Positions 22,384 to 34,164 of a DNA stretch of 64,000 nt are shown in pieces. A model generated the notes under the pieces. That model did not search any database and was not told the DNA's origin. It worked only from the letters and a program-made list of their open reading frames with translations. How positions within the stretch are numbered: the stretch's first letter is position 1; each line of letters begins with the position of its first letter. The DNA comes from Bicyclus anynana (lineage: Eukaryota > Arthropoda > Insecta > Lepidoptera > Nymphalidae): assembly GCF_947172395.1 (NCBI RefSeq), contig NC_069105.1, forward strand, positions 12,917,971-12,981,970. The letters run 5' to 3'. A program made the translations under genes and the position numbers.

Positions 22384-22690
22384 GGCGTAGTCGGTAGTGC
22401 TGTGGTTCTCAACAGAGAGGTCCTTTGTTCGATTCCCGGCACGGGTCAGTTTAGGATTTTACATAAATTCTAAATTAGGTCTGGCTTTGGCTGTGGCTAG
22501 TTACCAACCTACCAGCAAAAACGTGCCGCCAAAGGATTTAACGATACGATGCCGCGTAGAAATCGTCAGATATTGGTTGAATAATTTTGTACCGCTTCCA
22601 AATTTACCCGCTTCCATCTTAGATTGCATCGTCACTTTACAACAGGTGAGATAGCAGTCAAGGGTTCACTTGTCACTGAATAAAAAAATA
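22384..22690 (+). mobile_element. SINE family A, diverged copy
   Basis: Head CTGGCGTAGTCGGTAGTGCT with B box GTTCGATTCCC. A reduced body follows (TGGCTGTGGCTAGTTACCAA, GATGCCGCGTAGAAATCG, CATCTTAGATTGCATCGTCA) to an A-rich end. It is clearly older than the other family A copies. 22691-23009 has nothing recognisable. Confidence 0.75.
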
Positions 22691-23009
22691 TAAACCTAAA
22701 GCGTTTTTTTAAAATATTTTCCTCGGCCTATCTAAAATGAGGAATAATGTCCCCAGTCGCTAGTCACACTTTGCAACAACATTTCGAAAAATACAATTAA
22801 AGATCGAACTGTAAGGGTCTTTAGCGAAGGTTTGCCATGAAGCTAAGGATCTGGCGACATGAGACATCTCATGATATTTCGTAGAAAATATAAAAAAAAT
22901 AATTTTATTTAATTCAGGATCTTCTTGGACAACTGATTCCTCCACACCAGCTACAGTCCAAAACCATCACGATCCAATTTCCATAATAAGGTAGTTGACA
23001 CATCAGAGA

Positions 23010-23213
23010 TTCCAAAGTGCTGGAATGGCGACCCCGCACTAGTAAGCGCAGTGTTGGTCGACCCCCCACCAGGTGGACTGACGACATCAAGCGAGTCGCA
23101 GGGATTCGGTGGATGCAGGCGGCTCAGTATCGTGATGTTTGGAAGTCCTTACAAAAGGCCTATATCATGCAGTGGAGTCCATCGGCTGATATGATGATGA
23201 TGATGATGAATTA
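23010..23213 (+). pseudogene. RTE-type LINE 3' terminus
   Basis: The 65-codon stretch beginning LEWRPRTSKRSVGRPPTRW is the last part of the RTE-class ORF. It is followed by (ATG)n. This is a 5'-truncated copy with an intact reading frame to its end. Confidence 0.85.
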
Positions 23214-23589
23214 AAAAATCTAGTAGAACGATAATGACCAATTTGAGACCCTTAATGAAGTGTGTCTACCGGACCTATGGTAGGATCATGGGCTGATTGT
23301 CAACTTGATAAAATGAGGTAAGTACGGCTGTCGCAGGCTTTCGTTCTAGAAGGTGTGTAATAAAGTAGCTTATATAGCTCCCGCGGCGGTTGGCAGTACA
23401 AATATGATTTACTTTTACGTTATCGCCTACTTTATTTACGGGAAGGTGTGACCTAAGGGCTTCGTGCGAACTTTCTCGTCTCTGACGTAGTTAAATTATG
23501 TATTTTCCACCTATTACATTATATTTCACACCTATTTATAGTTATACTAGCCAACGCCTTGTTTCGTGCATAAGGATGTAAACTAGGGT

Positions 23590-23762
23590 AGGCACTATTT
23601 AAACTCAAACTCAAAATTCATTTATTTCAATTAGGTTTATTTTACAAGGACTTTTGAAACGTCAAGTTATGATATGATTTAATGGTGTAAATCACAGTTG
23701 AAAACTTAAAATTAAAGTTACGAGGGGTTCCAAACACGTCTTGATCCAAGAAGAGCCCACAA
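23590..23762 (-). mobile_element. LINE-tail repeat fragment (same family as 3785-4095)
   Basis: Plus-strand AATTCATTTATTTCAATTAG, TTTTGAAACGTCAAGTTATG and CGAGGGGTTCCAAACACG match the inverted family consensus as I remember it and the fragment at 54822. Confidence 0.5.
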
Positions 23763-23767
23763 TAAAC

Positions 23768-23968
23768 TTCATCATTATCAACCCATATTCGGCTCACTGC
23801 TGAGCTTGAGTCTCCTCTCAGAATGAGAGGGGTTAGGCCAATAGTCCACCACGCTGGCCCAATGCGGGTTGGCAGACTTCACACACGCAAAGAATTAAGA
23901 AAATTCTGCGGTATGTAGGTTTCCTCACGATGTTTTTCCTTCACCGTTTGAGAACCGGACACGTAACA
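23768..23968 (-). mobile_element. SINE family B, body
   Basis: Minus copy with (TGA)n-type tail (TCATCATTATCAACCCATAT on plus), GAGTCTCCTCTCAGAATGAG, and GATGTTTTTCCTTCACCG. It lacks the tRNA-like head. 23969-25064 has no recognised gene; 24976-25060 (TCTTCTTCTTCTTAATCGTT) looks like part of another dispersed repeat. Confidence 0.85.
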
Positions 23969-25064
23969 CCAGATCCTAAAAGAAATTCGTATAGTCAAGT
24001 ACTTACCTCAGTTGAATTTGGACCTGTGCGAGTCCGGCATAAATAACGGGCTCGGTATTTTTACCGGACTCGGGATAATTTGAAATTTGTATAGCTACTT
24101 CCAGCAGTTTTATACGTCCGGCAAATCTCTCGGTCCGGGAACCCGGCCTTACTTAAAATACGTAGCAAACGTGACACTGTTTGTACCCGGCACCACGTTC
24201 CTTATGTAATATGTAACATATTGTAGCTTATAAACGCACAGTATAGTACTAAGTTATATCTACTAATACTGTACTAAATACAGCTTAAGGCATCTATTTT
24301 ACTTGCACTCGTAGTAAGTAGTTATTTACAAGCTTCTTCCGTGAGATTTGCTCATTTAAAGTGTAGAATTTTCAAAATAGGTGTATTAGTTTGGTCGAAT
24401 TTGGGTTAATATAGCATTGCAATAAAACTGGTGAAACGATCAGTAGATGCATCGATCTCTTATGAAAAAAGTAAGAGGTCAATGGCTATATGTCATAAAA
24501 AGAAAAGATTTGATTGTTTGTTTGTTTGCATTGGCTCTGAAACTACTGAAACAATTTGAAAAAATATTTCTATGTTGGGAAGCTACACTATCCCCGTCTT
24601 TCCGGCGTCTTTTAATAAAAAATAAATTTTGTAATATTATTTTTATTCTAAAATGTTACAGTTAAGTTCTTACGACACTGTTAACGTTATAACAAAGAAT
24701 TAGCCCATCAAAAAAAGAATACCTTTTTGTAAGCCATCACGAATTTGCATAATAGGGGATGAAACTGATCCGACACTTTGAGGTCACCCCGCCTACCGGA
24801 TTAATATTCATGTCAGATAATTTGAGGCTTAATACTAATAGACTTGGAAGTTGAGCCTTTTGATTTCGAGAACACTTCGATAAACCTTATTAGCAAGTTC
24901 GTTTTTCTTTTCGTTATCTTGATATAGCGTTTGTGTCAGGCTAAGATCATCATCAGAGTCTGCCTTCTTCTTCTTCTTAATCGTTCACTCTTGGCAGATT
25001 GGTTGCAGTGACGAGCGACGCCTTCTGTGTAATTCTCCTCCACTTCTGGCGATTGGCTGCATTA

Positions 25065-25723
25065 TCTTAATATATATAAATCTCCTGTCACGATGTTTGT
25101 CCGCGATGGACTCCTAAACTACTTCACCGATTTTAAATTAAATTGGCACACCGTGAGCTGTCTGGTCCAACTTGAGAGATGGGATGGCTTAGATCTTTAA
25201 TTACAGTCGCAATTTTATTTTATTGCAAATTATTTGTCTATAATTAATTGACAGTACAATTATCTGTTAACTCCAATAGATTCTAACAGATGTCGATACT
25301 TTTCGAGTGGATTGAGTAAGTAATCAATAGATGGCACTGCTATGGTAAACCGAAAATATACCGTGAAATTCAATTATTTCTACTTCTTTAATTTTTGGTG
25401 TTAACATAGCCAACCACGTGTTTCTTAGACCAAAGTGTAAATCAAATTCAAATTATAGTGACGATAATACAGTGAAATAATTCTTGCTTTTTACTTTTTT
25501 TTAGGGGTAGGGTAGGGGTGGGGTAGGATAGTGGTAGGGTAGGTTTATGGTATAGGGATAGGGTAGGGGTAGGTTAGCGGTAGGGTAGTTGTAGGGTAGG
25601 GTAGGGTAGGGGTAGAGTAGAGGTAGGGTAGGGGTAGGAGTAGGGTAGTGTAAGGTAGGGATAGGGAAGAAGTGCAAATAAATAAATTAATAAGTCAAAG
25701 CGAAGCTTGAGCGGGTCCGCTAG
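25065..25723 (+). mobile_element. Helitron-like element (family H3) with internal minisatellite
   Basis: It starts A|TCTTAATATATATAAATC and ends GCGGGTCCGCTAG|T, so both the AT target and the TC...CTAG ends hold. The 3' part GAGCGGGTCCGC supports a terminal hairpin. A GGGTAG-type minisatellite fills 25503-25672. A relative with the same type of array is at 55872-56153. Confidence 0.75.
25503..25672. repeat. (GGGTAG)n-type minisatellite inside a Helitron
   Basis: Irregular repeats of GGGTAG, GGGGTA and GTAGGGTAGG over about 170 bp. It appears in complementary form (CCCTAC)n inside the element at 55872-56153. Open stretches on the minus strand here are repeat artefacts. Confidence 0.9.
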
Positions 25724-26048
25724 TTTATTTATATAAAGCACGCTAATAATACTCATAATATACTTTAAAAATCGAATAAAACATCTCACATGAAAGGATT
25801 CTGATATGTATATAAACAATAGGCGCACACATTAATTAGTTAAGTGACACTTAACTTATTATATGTCAAATTCATAGAAAAGATTAAATGTCAAAGTTAA
25901 TTAATAATTAAAATTAATAAAATAGTATACATTTTAAAACAAATGCGTAAATCTATTGTCCTCGACTTGGCCCTGATAAACATTCAATCATGATTTCTAG
26001 AGATGTGACCAAAGAACTTCAAAATCCGTAAAACCACAGTCGACGAAA

Positions 26049-26084
26049 GTCTCCTATAAGACATTTCACTTCTTATAGGAGAGG
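26049..26084. repeat. Short perfect inverted repeat
   Basis: TCTCCTATAAG and CTTATAGGAGA flank a 13-base loop. It is an isolated hairpin of unknown meaning. 25724-26784 otherwise shows no gene or named repeat apart from a CTTT microsatellite near 26745. Confidence 0.6.
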
Positions 26085-26784
26085 GAAATTAGATCTTAGG
26101 CTAACCACGGTACTCTGAGCTGGCAGACTTAGGAGATTTATTTATGAGGTAACTGTATGATCATAATAATAGGAACCAAGAAAGGAGATAGATAGGACCT
26201 ACGAGGCAACCTAAGAAAACACAATAACAAACTGTGAAGTTTTATAACACATTAAAATTAAATAACATATTTTATTATCGTTTAGTTTAGTGTGGATACG
26301 TTTTTGTGTCGTTGAGGTCGCTTTAATAGTTATTTTTATATTTTTTAAAAAGTATTATTTCACTTGAAGGTACTAACTTTATTTATGAACAACTATTTTG
26401 GTGTTTCACAAATAAAAGTCACAATATATTTCGTAGAGCACATTCGCTAGACATCTTAAATCGTATAAAAATGCTAAATGGTTACAGTAAATGGCGCGTT
26501 GGCGCCACGTAGAGCGAACGAGTGACAAGTTTGTACCTATCAAATAAATTGAGCCAAGTGAGGAGTGAAACATTGTCTCAAATGGGATGACTCTTTTTCG
26601 TATTTTGTCGAATACTTTTACTTTAATAAGTTCTATCCCTCACGCACTTATAAACACGCGATTCATTTACTAGCGAGCCGCTATGGGTTTGCATGCGTAA
26701 CATTCACGCTTATATTGTTTGCACATAAATAAAATAAAATAATTTTCTTTCTTTCTTTCTTATATAATGTATCTGGTATGCCGC

Positions 26785-27133
26785 TATGCTTGAAGTTTCT
26801 CTGCGTGATCGAATCAGAAATGAGGAGATCCACAGAAGAACCAAAGTCACTGATAAATAGCTCAGCGAGTCGCGAAGCTGAAGTGGCAATTGGCAGGCCA
26901 CATAGTTCGAAAAGCCGATGGACGTCCCAAGGTGCTTTAATGGCGACCCCGCACCGGAAACCGCAGTGTTGGTCAACCCCCCACTAGATGGACCTATACG
27001 GACAGGGACATTAAGCGGGTTGCAGGGAGCCGCTGGATGCTCGCGACTCGAGACCGTTTTGTTTGGAAGTCCATGCAAGAGGCCTATGTCCAGCTGTGGA
27101 CGTCCATCGGCTGTTAATGATGATGATGATGAA
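26785..27133 (+). pseudogene. RTE-type LINE 3' fragment
   Basis: The SLRDRIRNEEI-like stretch and the rest of the ORF end are recognisable but split among frames. The fragment ends in GTTAATGATGATGATGATGA. The several overlapping open stretches on both strands belong to this relic. Confidence 0.82.
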
Positions 27134-28520
27134 TGTATCTGGGTCTCTAGCCATGTAACGTGTCGATTCTGTTTCTAGAAACACTAATGCTTCGAAAAGT
27201 AAAAAATGTACGACAATGACATATCCGGTTAATAGGTTGGTCACGTGACCTATCGTTAATGAATGTCATTCCCATACATTTTTTGATTTTTGAGGCGTTA
27301 GCGTTTGTAAAGACAGAATCAATATGTAACATGGGTAGAGGTCCTGATGTTTATTTATAACTAGCTCTGTTATGCACATTTGCCCCCATATATCGCATCG
27401 CTGTACAAATATCAGAAGGAAAAAAAGTTATACCTATCCCATATAATCTATTTTACAACATAGGGACGTTAATTTATCCGATATTTTCTCATTTTCTTTG
27501 CAATTTTCGCTTCTAAAAAATATTATTAACCAAAAAAAAAATATTAGAATCGGTTGTCTTTAACAAATTACGGCTAGACTAAGGTATTAATATATACGGC
27601 GGTCCTATCCCTTAGTAGTGTTGAGTAAACATACGATAGTATTGTTTATTATTGAAAATATGATCAATTGACCTATGATCATATGAATCCGTTTACCTAT
27701 ATCAATAGACAACCGTAAACACTGTAAGTTTAGTAATATTAAAGAGATATTCTTAAGGAAAAATAAAAAAAAAAAATATATAAGACGGAGTCGCCTGAAA
27801 CGTTCTGATGTAGATAAAAAAATAAATCACGAAATACCAAAATGTTTCAAATATCCGAAAGCTTAATTGAAGTTGGTGATTATTTTGAACAATTTTAATT
27901 AAAAGGTATTTAGAGTATTCTCAAATAAATTGGAAGCTTTCATTAAGTTTTAATTAATTTGAGGAAAAAAAATGTTCGGATTCATTTTCTCTTTGAACCT
28001 TTTTGTATAAAGACGTATGTACATTGATCATCGGACATTACATTGGAAGTATTAAAAAAACAAACATACATTTTATTTGCAACTAAAAGACGCGAATTCG
28101 CGAAAATGTTAGTGATACATAAATATATCCTGTTTTGTCAAAATTTTCATTGATGTACCGCTCATATATATGTCGTAGCTTAATATACCTATTCTTCTTC
28201 GGACTATCTGACGTGTATATTGAATGTATACAAGGCACTCATAGTGTTCTATACAAGGCCAATACGCACTCATAGTGTTCTAGTACTGTATGATTTCAAA
28301 ACGTAAAAAATAAGTTCTGGAAACTATACACGATTTCTGCGTACTAATCTATATACTTTCTGACGCTTATTCAGTGAATAGTTTAAAAAAAAACAAGTCT
28401 AGAACAACGTGTTCTGAAAATAACAACACGATTTTATCTTTTCCCTAAACAGATGTAGTAAATTTAACAAATCGCTGAATTGGTTCAGTGAAATAATAGG
28501 GTTATAACCTAAACACTGAC

Positions 28521-28563
28521 TTTTGTGCCTGCACCTAGGCACAAAACCTAACCTAACCTAACC
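28521..28563. repeat. 10-bp palindrome joined to (CCTAA)n
   Basis: TTTTGTGCCT and AGGCACAAAA form a perfect hairpin around six bases. It is followed at once by AACCTAACCTAACCTAACC, three to four units of the insect telomere-type repeat (TTAGG on the other strand). 27134-28520 contains no feature I can name apart from poly-A runs. Confidence 0.75.
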
Positions 28564-28689
28564 GTTTTACAAAAATTTACTTAAGATGACTAGTGTGAGG
28601 GTATTTGATAAAATAAATATCTGAATGTGATGTAAGATGACAGTTCAAATAAAGTTAGTACAATCTCAACTAAAGTCAGTCCGCGTTTA

Positions 28690-29048
28690 ATTTTGATAAG
28701 AATGCTTCTGATGCTGGGAGTATTCATGAAAAATGGATTAAGTGGAAGAGAAGTTATTAAATATACAGCAAAGCGTGTGAAATAAGTAATAAGTCTGTGG
28801 AGATTCAAGCGAACATATTATTGCATGTTTTGGGTGAACAGTGTCGAGAAGTGTTAGATCGATGGTCTGAGAAATGTACGACTGTCGACGTCGACGTGAA
28901 CGTCATAAGTTCATTCGAAATCAACGTGATAACGAGTCAATTGAGCAAGTGTTCGAGTTATGTAAACTAGCTCAAAATTCGAGTTTCGATTGCAGTATAT
29001 TTTTCGCTCAAAATGCTAACTCGCGTAATTGGAAAATATATAAAGCGT
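28690..29048 (+). pseudogene. Gypsy-type gag relic
   Basis: The translation KWIKWKRSY, then ILLHVLGEQCREVLDRWSEK, changes frame to ERHKFIRNQRDNESIEQVFE and LCKLAQNSSF. The order W-x-x-W-K, LLHVLG, RHKF and QRDNESIEQ is that of insect gypsy-class Gag. It has frame breaks and a stop in the first part. I see no LTRs or pol beside it. Confidence 0.7.
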
Positions 29049-29123
29049 AATGACGGTTATAGTTTCAAAAATAATTTAGCTTTTTGAATTTTGAAAGTAT
29101 ACGCGAGCAGTCCCAGCCGTACA

Positions 29124-29275
29124 GGGCCTAGTGGCAGTTTGATATTGTTACTATCGCGTTAACGTACACGCGAATTTCTAAGAAATTGAAACAGCGCCAT
29201 CTAGTGGCACTACTGCATAATTGTTTCAAGTCCATATAAATTTGCGTTTACGTCAACGCGATAGTAACAGTATGA
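29124..29275. mobile_element. Foldback MITE F2, second copy
   Basis: GTTACTATCGCGTTAACGTA and its inverted partner ACGTCAACGCGATAGTAAC bracket GCGCCATCTAGTGGCACTAC. It is the reverse complement of the 16645 copy. Homology extends to GGCCTAGTGGCAGTTTGAT at one end. Confidence 0.85.
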
Positions 29276-29447
29276 AAATATTGAAAACTCCCAGTAGGCA
29301 CACTGGGCTTGTATTCAATAAACGCCTATCTGACTCTAAAACAATTTATCAATTCGGACCGGTAATAGTGATGATTAAGAATGCTAATGATCTGAAAATG
29401 ATGAATGAATAAATTAAGAAATCAGTCAATACGGGTTTGAGGAATTT

Positions 29448-29606
29448 TTTTTTTGATGGTAAGTGATGATGCAATTTAAGATGGAAGCGGGCTAACTTGA
29501 TAGGAGTAGGATGAAATCCACACTCTCTCGGTTTCTACACGACATCGTACCGGAACGCTAAATCATTTAGCGGTACATCTTAATCGGTAGGGTGAGACCG
29601 TCAAAA
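29448..29606 (-). mobile_element. SINE family A fragment with internal deletion
   Basis: Minus copy from GATGGTAAGTGATGATGCAA to TCGGTAGGGTGAGACCGTCA. The middle of the body and most of the head are joined by a deletion. Confidence 0.75.
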
Positions 29607-29881
29607 CGTAGGTTTTTTTTAACTTTAGGTTTACTTTGTTTAAGTCTACAAAACAGTTCACGTTATGTTACATTGGTTAACCTTGGCTACAATGGCCTCG
29701 AAACCAACTTCAGACAATTTATATAACCCATAAACGTTATATAACTACGATTTTACGCATTCACGTATTTCCACCCCATTTGGTAGAACTGTAGGTATTT
29801 GCGACTACTTGGGTAACTTCGTAACGGCGTATACGGTCGTTTAGTTTAATCAACCTATTATGTGCTTTTATCGTTCGATAA

Positions 29882-30163
29882 TGTGGATGTGTGTAAGAGA
29901 CGTGATATGCCTTTACTGCCTTTGATTCTGAGGGTGTAGGTTCGAATCCGGTTCGGGGCTTGCAACTTTTTAGTGGGCATTTTAAGAAATTAAATATCAC
30001 GTGAGGAAACCTACATACCAGAGAATTTTCTTAATTCTCTGCGTGTGTGAAGTCTGTAAATCCGCATTTGGGCCAGCGTGGTGGACTATTGGCCTAACCC
30101 CTCTCATTCTGAGAGGAGACTCGAGCTCAGCAGTGAGCCGAATATGGGTTGATGACGAATGAC
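29882..30163 (+). mobile_element. SINE family B, full length with head
   Basis: Head with B box GGTTCGAATCC and GGTTCGGGGCTTGC, then GCATTTTAAGAAATTAAATA and CTCTGCGTGTGTGAAGTCTG, ending at GAATATGGGTTGATGACG. It is directly followed by a second partial copy, making a dimer. Confidence 0.85.
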
Positions 30164-30165
30164 GA

Positions 30166-30356
30166 AATATCACGTGTCTCAAACGATGAAGGAAACTATT
30201 GTGAGGAAACCTGTATACCGGAGAATTTTGTTAATTCTCTCCGTGTGTGAAGTCTGCCAATCCGCATTGGGCCAGCGTGGTGGACTATTGGCTTAACCCC
30301 TCTTATTCTGAGAGGAGACTGAAGCTCAGCAGTGAGCCGAATATGGGTTGGTATAA
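30166..30356 (+). mobile_element. SINE family B, second unit of a dimer
   Basis: It begins mid-body at AAATATCACGTGTCTCAAAC and repeats the rest of the family through GAGCCGAATATGGGTTGG. The direct tandem order suggests unequal exchange or template switching between copies. 30360-30735 holds nothing I recognise. Confidence 0.82.
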
Positions 30357-30735
30357 TGAAAAAAAGAAAAATGAATGAACTCTTATAAACACTGTTACGT
30401 ATTTTTCTGAAAATACTTTTTTTATTTTATTACAATACAATCCACAAATGGGAATATTTCTACGACAAATAGTCCTCTTATGTTATATATTTTTGTCGCA
30501 ATTTCATTAGTGTAATTGCTATGAAATGTGTTATAATTAAACGACAATTCCATTATGGACAAAATTAACACACATAACTAATAGCAACACGTAACATGTT
30601 GTTGGTAAAATATATTATGGGCGGTTTTGTGAAAATTCCAAGACAGCCCAACATTATTCCAGTTTGTTACTGGAATACTATCTTAATCTCACCAATTATC
30701 TTTATTTTATAGGTTGCATACTTACGTAGCCTCTG

Positions 30736-30884
30736 ACCTCTATATAGGATATGACCTCTTCATCCGATTCCGATGAGTGTACTCGTAGGTTCGAATCCTG
30801 TCCGGGGCATGCATCTCCAACTTTACAGTTATGTGCATTTTAAGAAATTAAATATCACGTGTCTCAAACGGTGAAGGAAAACTT
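30736..30884 (+). mobile_element. SINE family B, head half
   Basis: GGATATGACCTCTTCATCCG, B box GGTTCGAATCC and GTCCGGGGCATGCATC lead to CAAACGGTGAAGGAAAAC, where it ends. A 3'-truncated copy. Confidence 0.8.
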
Positions 30885-31004
30885 TAGCTTTATAATATTT
30901 ATAGACTCTATTAGCATATATTACTAAAAATAATAAAGAATATTACATAGTTGCATTCATACAAGTGTCTACGAAAAACATAACTCTTCTTGTATTCGGG
31001 TAAA

Positions 31005-31434
31005 GGTCCGTTTATATCTACAGACATTTAGCGTGCCAGACACGTGCCGTGGCAGACAAAATAATATTCTTCTATACAGTGTTTATTGATGTATTTATAT
31101 CTAACGCAGCCGCACAGACGTTGACAGACACGGGCCGCGGCCGGCCAGTATTAGCGAAAAGAATATTTTGTATGTGCGGTTCATGTCTGTAGAGTCCTTT
31201 TCATGAAACTTGAACTAAAATTGACAGCGCCTTACACAATTGACAATAAGACCGCCATTACCAAATGACAATGAGTGTCATAAGACATTAGCAGCGCGTC
31301 TGAGGGATTAATGAAAAGGACTTCAAGTGTTTCTAGCAACCTGCTGAGCAGTGTGAATAGACGGTGTCTGTGGATGTCTGCCACGCTACTTGTCTGTGAC
31401 GCACTGAGTCTGTAGATATAAACGGATCTTAAAA
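31005..31434. mobile_element. TIR element F3 containing a nested second TIR element
   Basis: Outer arms: GTCCGTTTATATCTACAGAC (31008) and GTCTGTAGATATAAACGGAT (31412). Inside, 31190-31323 is bounded by AGTCCTTTTCATGAAA and TTAATGAAAAGGACTT. Its interior CAGCGCC, GACCGCCATTAC is shared with the element at 34370-34735. I read this as one MITE inserted in another. No coding content. Confidence 0.75.
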
Positions 31435-31862
31435 ATAACTTTTAGCTTAGACGCAAGACATTGCACTAGCGCGGCATTGGACCCATTTTAGTCCAACAAG
31501 GTACTCACTGGAGATGCTCTTGGGATGACCTTTGATACATGCAACATAATGTTTCGACGTATTGAGGTCATTCTGAGTAAGTAGGTATTCCAACTCAGCC
31601 GTCTCACGGGAAATGCGGCGTATTCATGACCAAAATAGATTATAACAATTTCTCAATACCAAAGATGCTTGGAGATAATCAAATCGGTTTTCATCTTCTC
31701 ACGACAAGAAATGATTTTTAAATGATTGTGAGAGAAGCTTTATCCTATATGTTTAGTCTGTCTGCTTTTACAACTGAAAGAAAGAAGTAATTAATAAAAT
31801 AAGCTGAATTGACCTTGGTATTTTTGTTATGAAAAAAGAGACATCGCAATAATACTATAAAT

Positions 31863-31945
31863 TATGAAAGAATATCACCCACGACTTCGTTCATATAAAA
31901 TTATTTTTTTATAAATTCCGCGGGAACCATGGACTTTTCCATGAT
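31863..31945 (-). mobile_element. Degenerate Helitron-like H1 fragment
   Basis: CACCCACGACTTCGTTCAT and TTCCGCGGGAACCATGGACT are weak matches to the H1 3' part. The ends are lost. The stretch 31435-31862 has nothing named. Confidence 0.45.
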
Positions 31946-32084
31946 ACAAAGTAAAGTTCATCACCAATAAAATTGCAGTCAAATTCAATTCAAATTCAAG
32001 TTTTTCTTTTGCATAAAAGAAAAGAGTAATACAGATTTGTAGGATAGGTTGTTATGCATTAAAATGACGAGAAAAAATTAATAA

Positions 32085-32440
32085 TAATAATAATAAAGCC
32101 GAAAAGGAAAAAGTATCAAAATACTTGGACCTTGCTCACGAGATTACCGCCATGTGGAATGTTGAGTCAACTATTATTGTTCCGATAGTTGTTTCAGTCA
32201 ATGGTCTTATAGCGAAAAGCTTCGACCAACACCTTAAGAAGCTTTCGCATAACTGTTGGATCAAGAGTCGGATACAAAAGGCAGTGATTCTTGAGACGGC
32301 GCGTATTGTGAGGAGGTTCCTCATTCTGGAGCCCTGACCACCGGTTGCTTGGACACTCAAATGTCCCGCAGCGGGAGGGTGAATTTTTTTTATAAATTTT
32401 TAATAATGTTTTGTATTTTATACTTATATTGTTAAAAATT
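32085..32440 (+). pseudogene. Non-LTR retrotransposon ORF C-terminus
   Basis: The 70-codon stretch contains LAHEITAMWNVESTIIVP, NGLIAKSFDQHLKKLS and ARIVRRFL and ends at TGA after LILEP. From memory this is the conserved C-terminal tail of a lepidopteran LINE polyprotein. It is followed by GTCCCGCAGCGGGAGG and an A-rich 3' end near 32440. A 5'-truncated element, not a host gene. Confidence 0.7.
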
Positions 32441-32465
32441 TAAAAAAAAAGGTGAAAAAAAAAAT

Positions 32466-32469
32466 AAGA

Positions 32470-32505
<36 letters not shown>
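32466..32505. repeat. (TAA)n microsatellite
   Basis: A run of AAT/TAA triplets. The following 32506-33120 is AT-rich with no recognised element. 33120-33560 contains AACTTCAAAAAAGGAGGTTC and related strings of a dispersed lepidopteran repeat seen also at 53000-53310 and 63218-63545. Confidence 0.85.
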
Positions 32506-33629
32506 GCCCTTTATTCTGTGTTAAGAAATTACAATTATATATACAATACATTTTGTTTTTCAGAAAAAATTACACATATAATTAAAACCTAACTAAACCG
32601 AACCGAATAGAGTACATTTTTATTTCTGATTAAAAATGCTTTTAATTTTATGCACTAGATAGCGTGCATGCATTATTTTAAGTGCTAGTAATGTTAGTTT
32701 CCTACACTTTCTGCTACACCTGGGATTTCACAAATATGTCTGACATTCACATATGGCAGCGACATGGTTCACTATGGTTAATTAATTCCTAGTCCTTTTT
32801 GAATATTCATTCTCCATAATTTATTTATATACACAAGGAAAATGTTGAAACTTACCTTGAAACAAAGCCATGTTATTAGAGTAGAAATATAATAGAATAA
32901 TTTCCTTCTCTTGTGTAAATAAAAGCTACGTTTTCTGTGTAATTTCACTTTGATTCATTAAAATATAATATAATTATAAGTATGATGATGATGTACAAAG
33001 GTAGGTATAGGGTTTACTTTACCTTTATGCTAATTCGAAGTGAGGACAATATATTGAAAAAGTTACTGGCTCAATTTTTATAAATATTTTGGAATTTTGT
33101 GTTTTTAACCAATTCTATTTTTCATCTATTTTTAACCAACTTCAAAAAAGGAGGTTCTCAATTCGACGCGTATGTTTTTTTTAATTTTTTTATATGCTTG
33201 TTACCTAACTTCGTCATTTCTTAACCAATTTTGTTTAAAAAGTGTACTTCCAGATTGGTCCGTTTAAATGATAAAGTTATAGGATTTCCAGACAGTTCAT
33301 TCCTGTGTTTTTTTTCAGAAACGGCTGTAATTAATACGCCACTGGCTTAGCACCGCCTACAAAGTGATCAGAAGGTAGCACATACGATGTTATTTTTCGC
33401 TTTTATTTTTGTGATTTTGAAGTCGATTAATTTTTTTGAGAAAAAGATATTTATATATTTATCATACCCCTAAATGGTATAGACCCGACCCACCTCCTAA
33501 TATTAGTTTTAATTTTTTTGACAAAATTTTTTAATTCTTTTTTATTATGTGGAGCCGGTGACAGCCACATTTTTAAAATTTTCTACAAAATGGTGTTTTT
33601 CGAATGGTTGCCGCGGAGTAAGAAAGAAA

Positions 33630-33760
33630 TAAAAGAAATATGATAACTTTATTCCTATGTAAGAGTTACCTACAGTACCCTACCCTAATCAATGCTCATG
33701 GCCTTCGGTGTACTCCTAACAATTCCAGTCACGATTTAAAACGGTTAACTTAACCCTCTC
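33630..33760 (-). other. Putative 3' UTR with AATAAA
   Basis: Follows the TAA at 33761-33763 on the minus strand. AATAAA lies at 33648-33653 (TTTATT on plus), about 110 bases after the stop. It is followed by a T-rich TTTCTTTTATTTCTTTCTT downstream element. This is the layout expected of a real polyadenylated 3' end. Confidence 0.45.
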
Positions 33761-33945
33761 TTAAACTTTCTTTAAAACTAAACGCTGTTCAATTTTGAAA
33801 ATAGAACCTCTAGGATAATTAACCCCTTTGTGAGCAACCTTTCCAGGTTCCAAGATAATGACTGGCGTGTCCCCATTCATACAGAACTGGGTCATTCGTA
33901 TTCCACCTTTTGTAAAGGTGGTTTCCTCTCGAGGGTTAATTTCAA
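33761..33945 (-). CDS. Putative terminal coding exon of an unrecognised gene
   Basis: On the minus strand a TTAATTGCAG acceptor (33946-33948 is CAG) opens a 60-codon frame. It begins EINPREETTFTKGGIRMTQF, continues CMNGDTPVIILEPGKVAHKG and ends LVLKKV before TAA. The reading enters in phase with one base from an upstream exon. A CCTAATAAC branch-like site lies before the acceptor. Base composition is richer in G+C than the flanks and the peptide looks like a globular C-terminus. I do not recognise the family. It could be a host gene, a retrogene or a domesticated mobile-element piece. No matching upstream exon is assigned; 36995-37072 is a speculative candidate. Confidence 0.4.
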
Positions 33946-34164
33946 CTGCAATTAAGTGCGGAATATGTTATTAGGGGGACGTATTTTTTACCCACTACTG
34001 AATGGAAGCGATAAAGGCTTTATGAGTTTGTGTATTATGTTTGCGTTTGGTGCGGGTGATTTGTGTGCGTTATATTTTAGGGTTCCTTAGTCATTATGAA
34101 ACCATTATAGTCTCTCTGTCCGTTTGGTATTTTATTATAAGGGATTAATTCTTGCATTATTTAT

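Noticed and set aside
25574..25828. 84-codon minus-strand frame with Pro/Tyr/Leu repeats
   Set aside because: It is a translation of the GGGTAG minisatellite inside a Helitron-like element.
26710..27078. 122-codon minus-strand open frame
   Set aside because: It is antisense to an RTE fragment. The plus-strand frames match RTE motifs, so this is a shadow.
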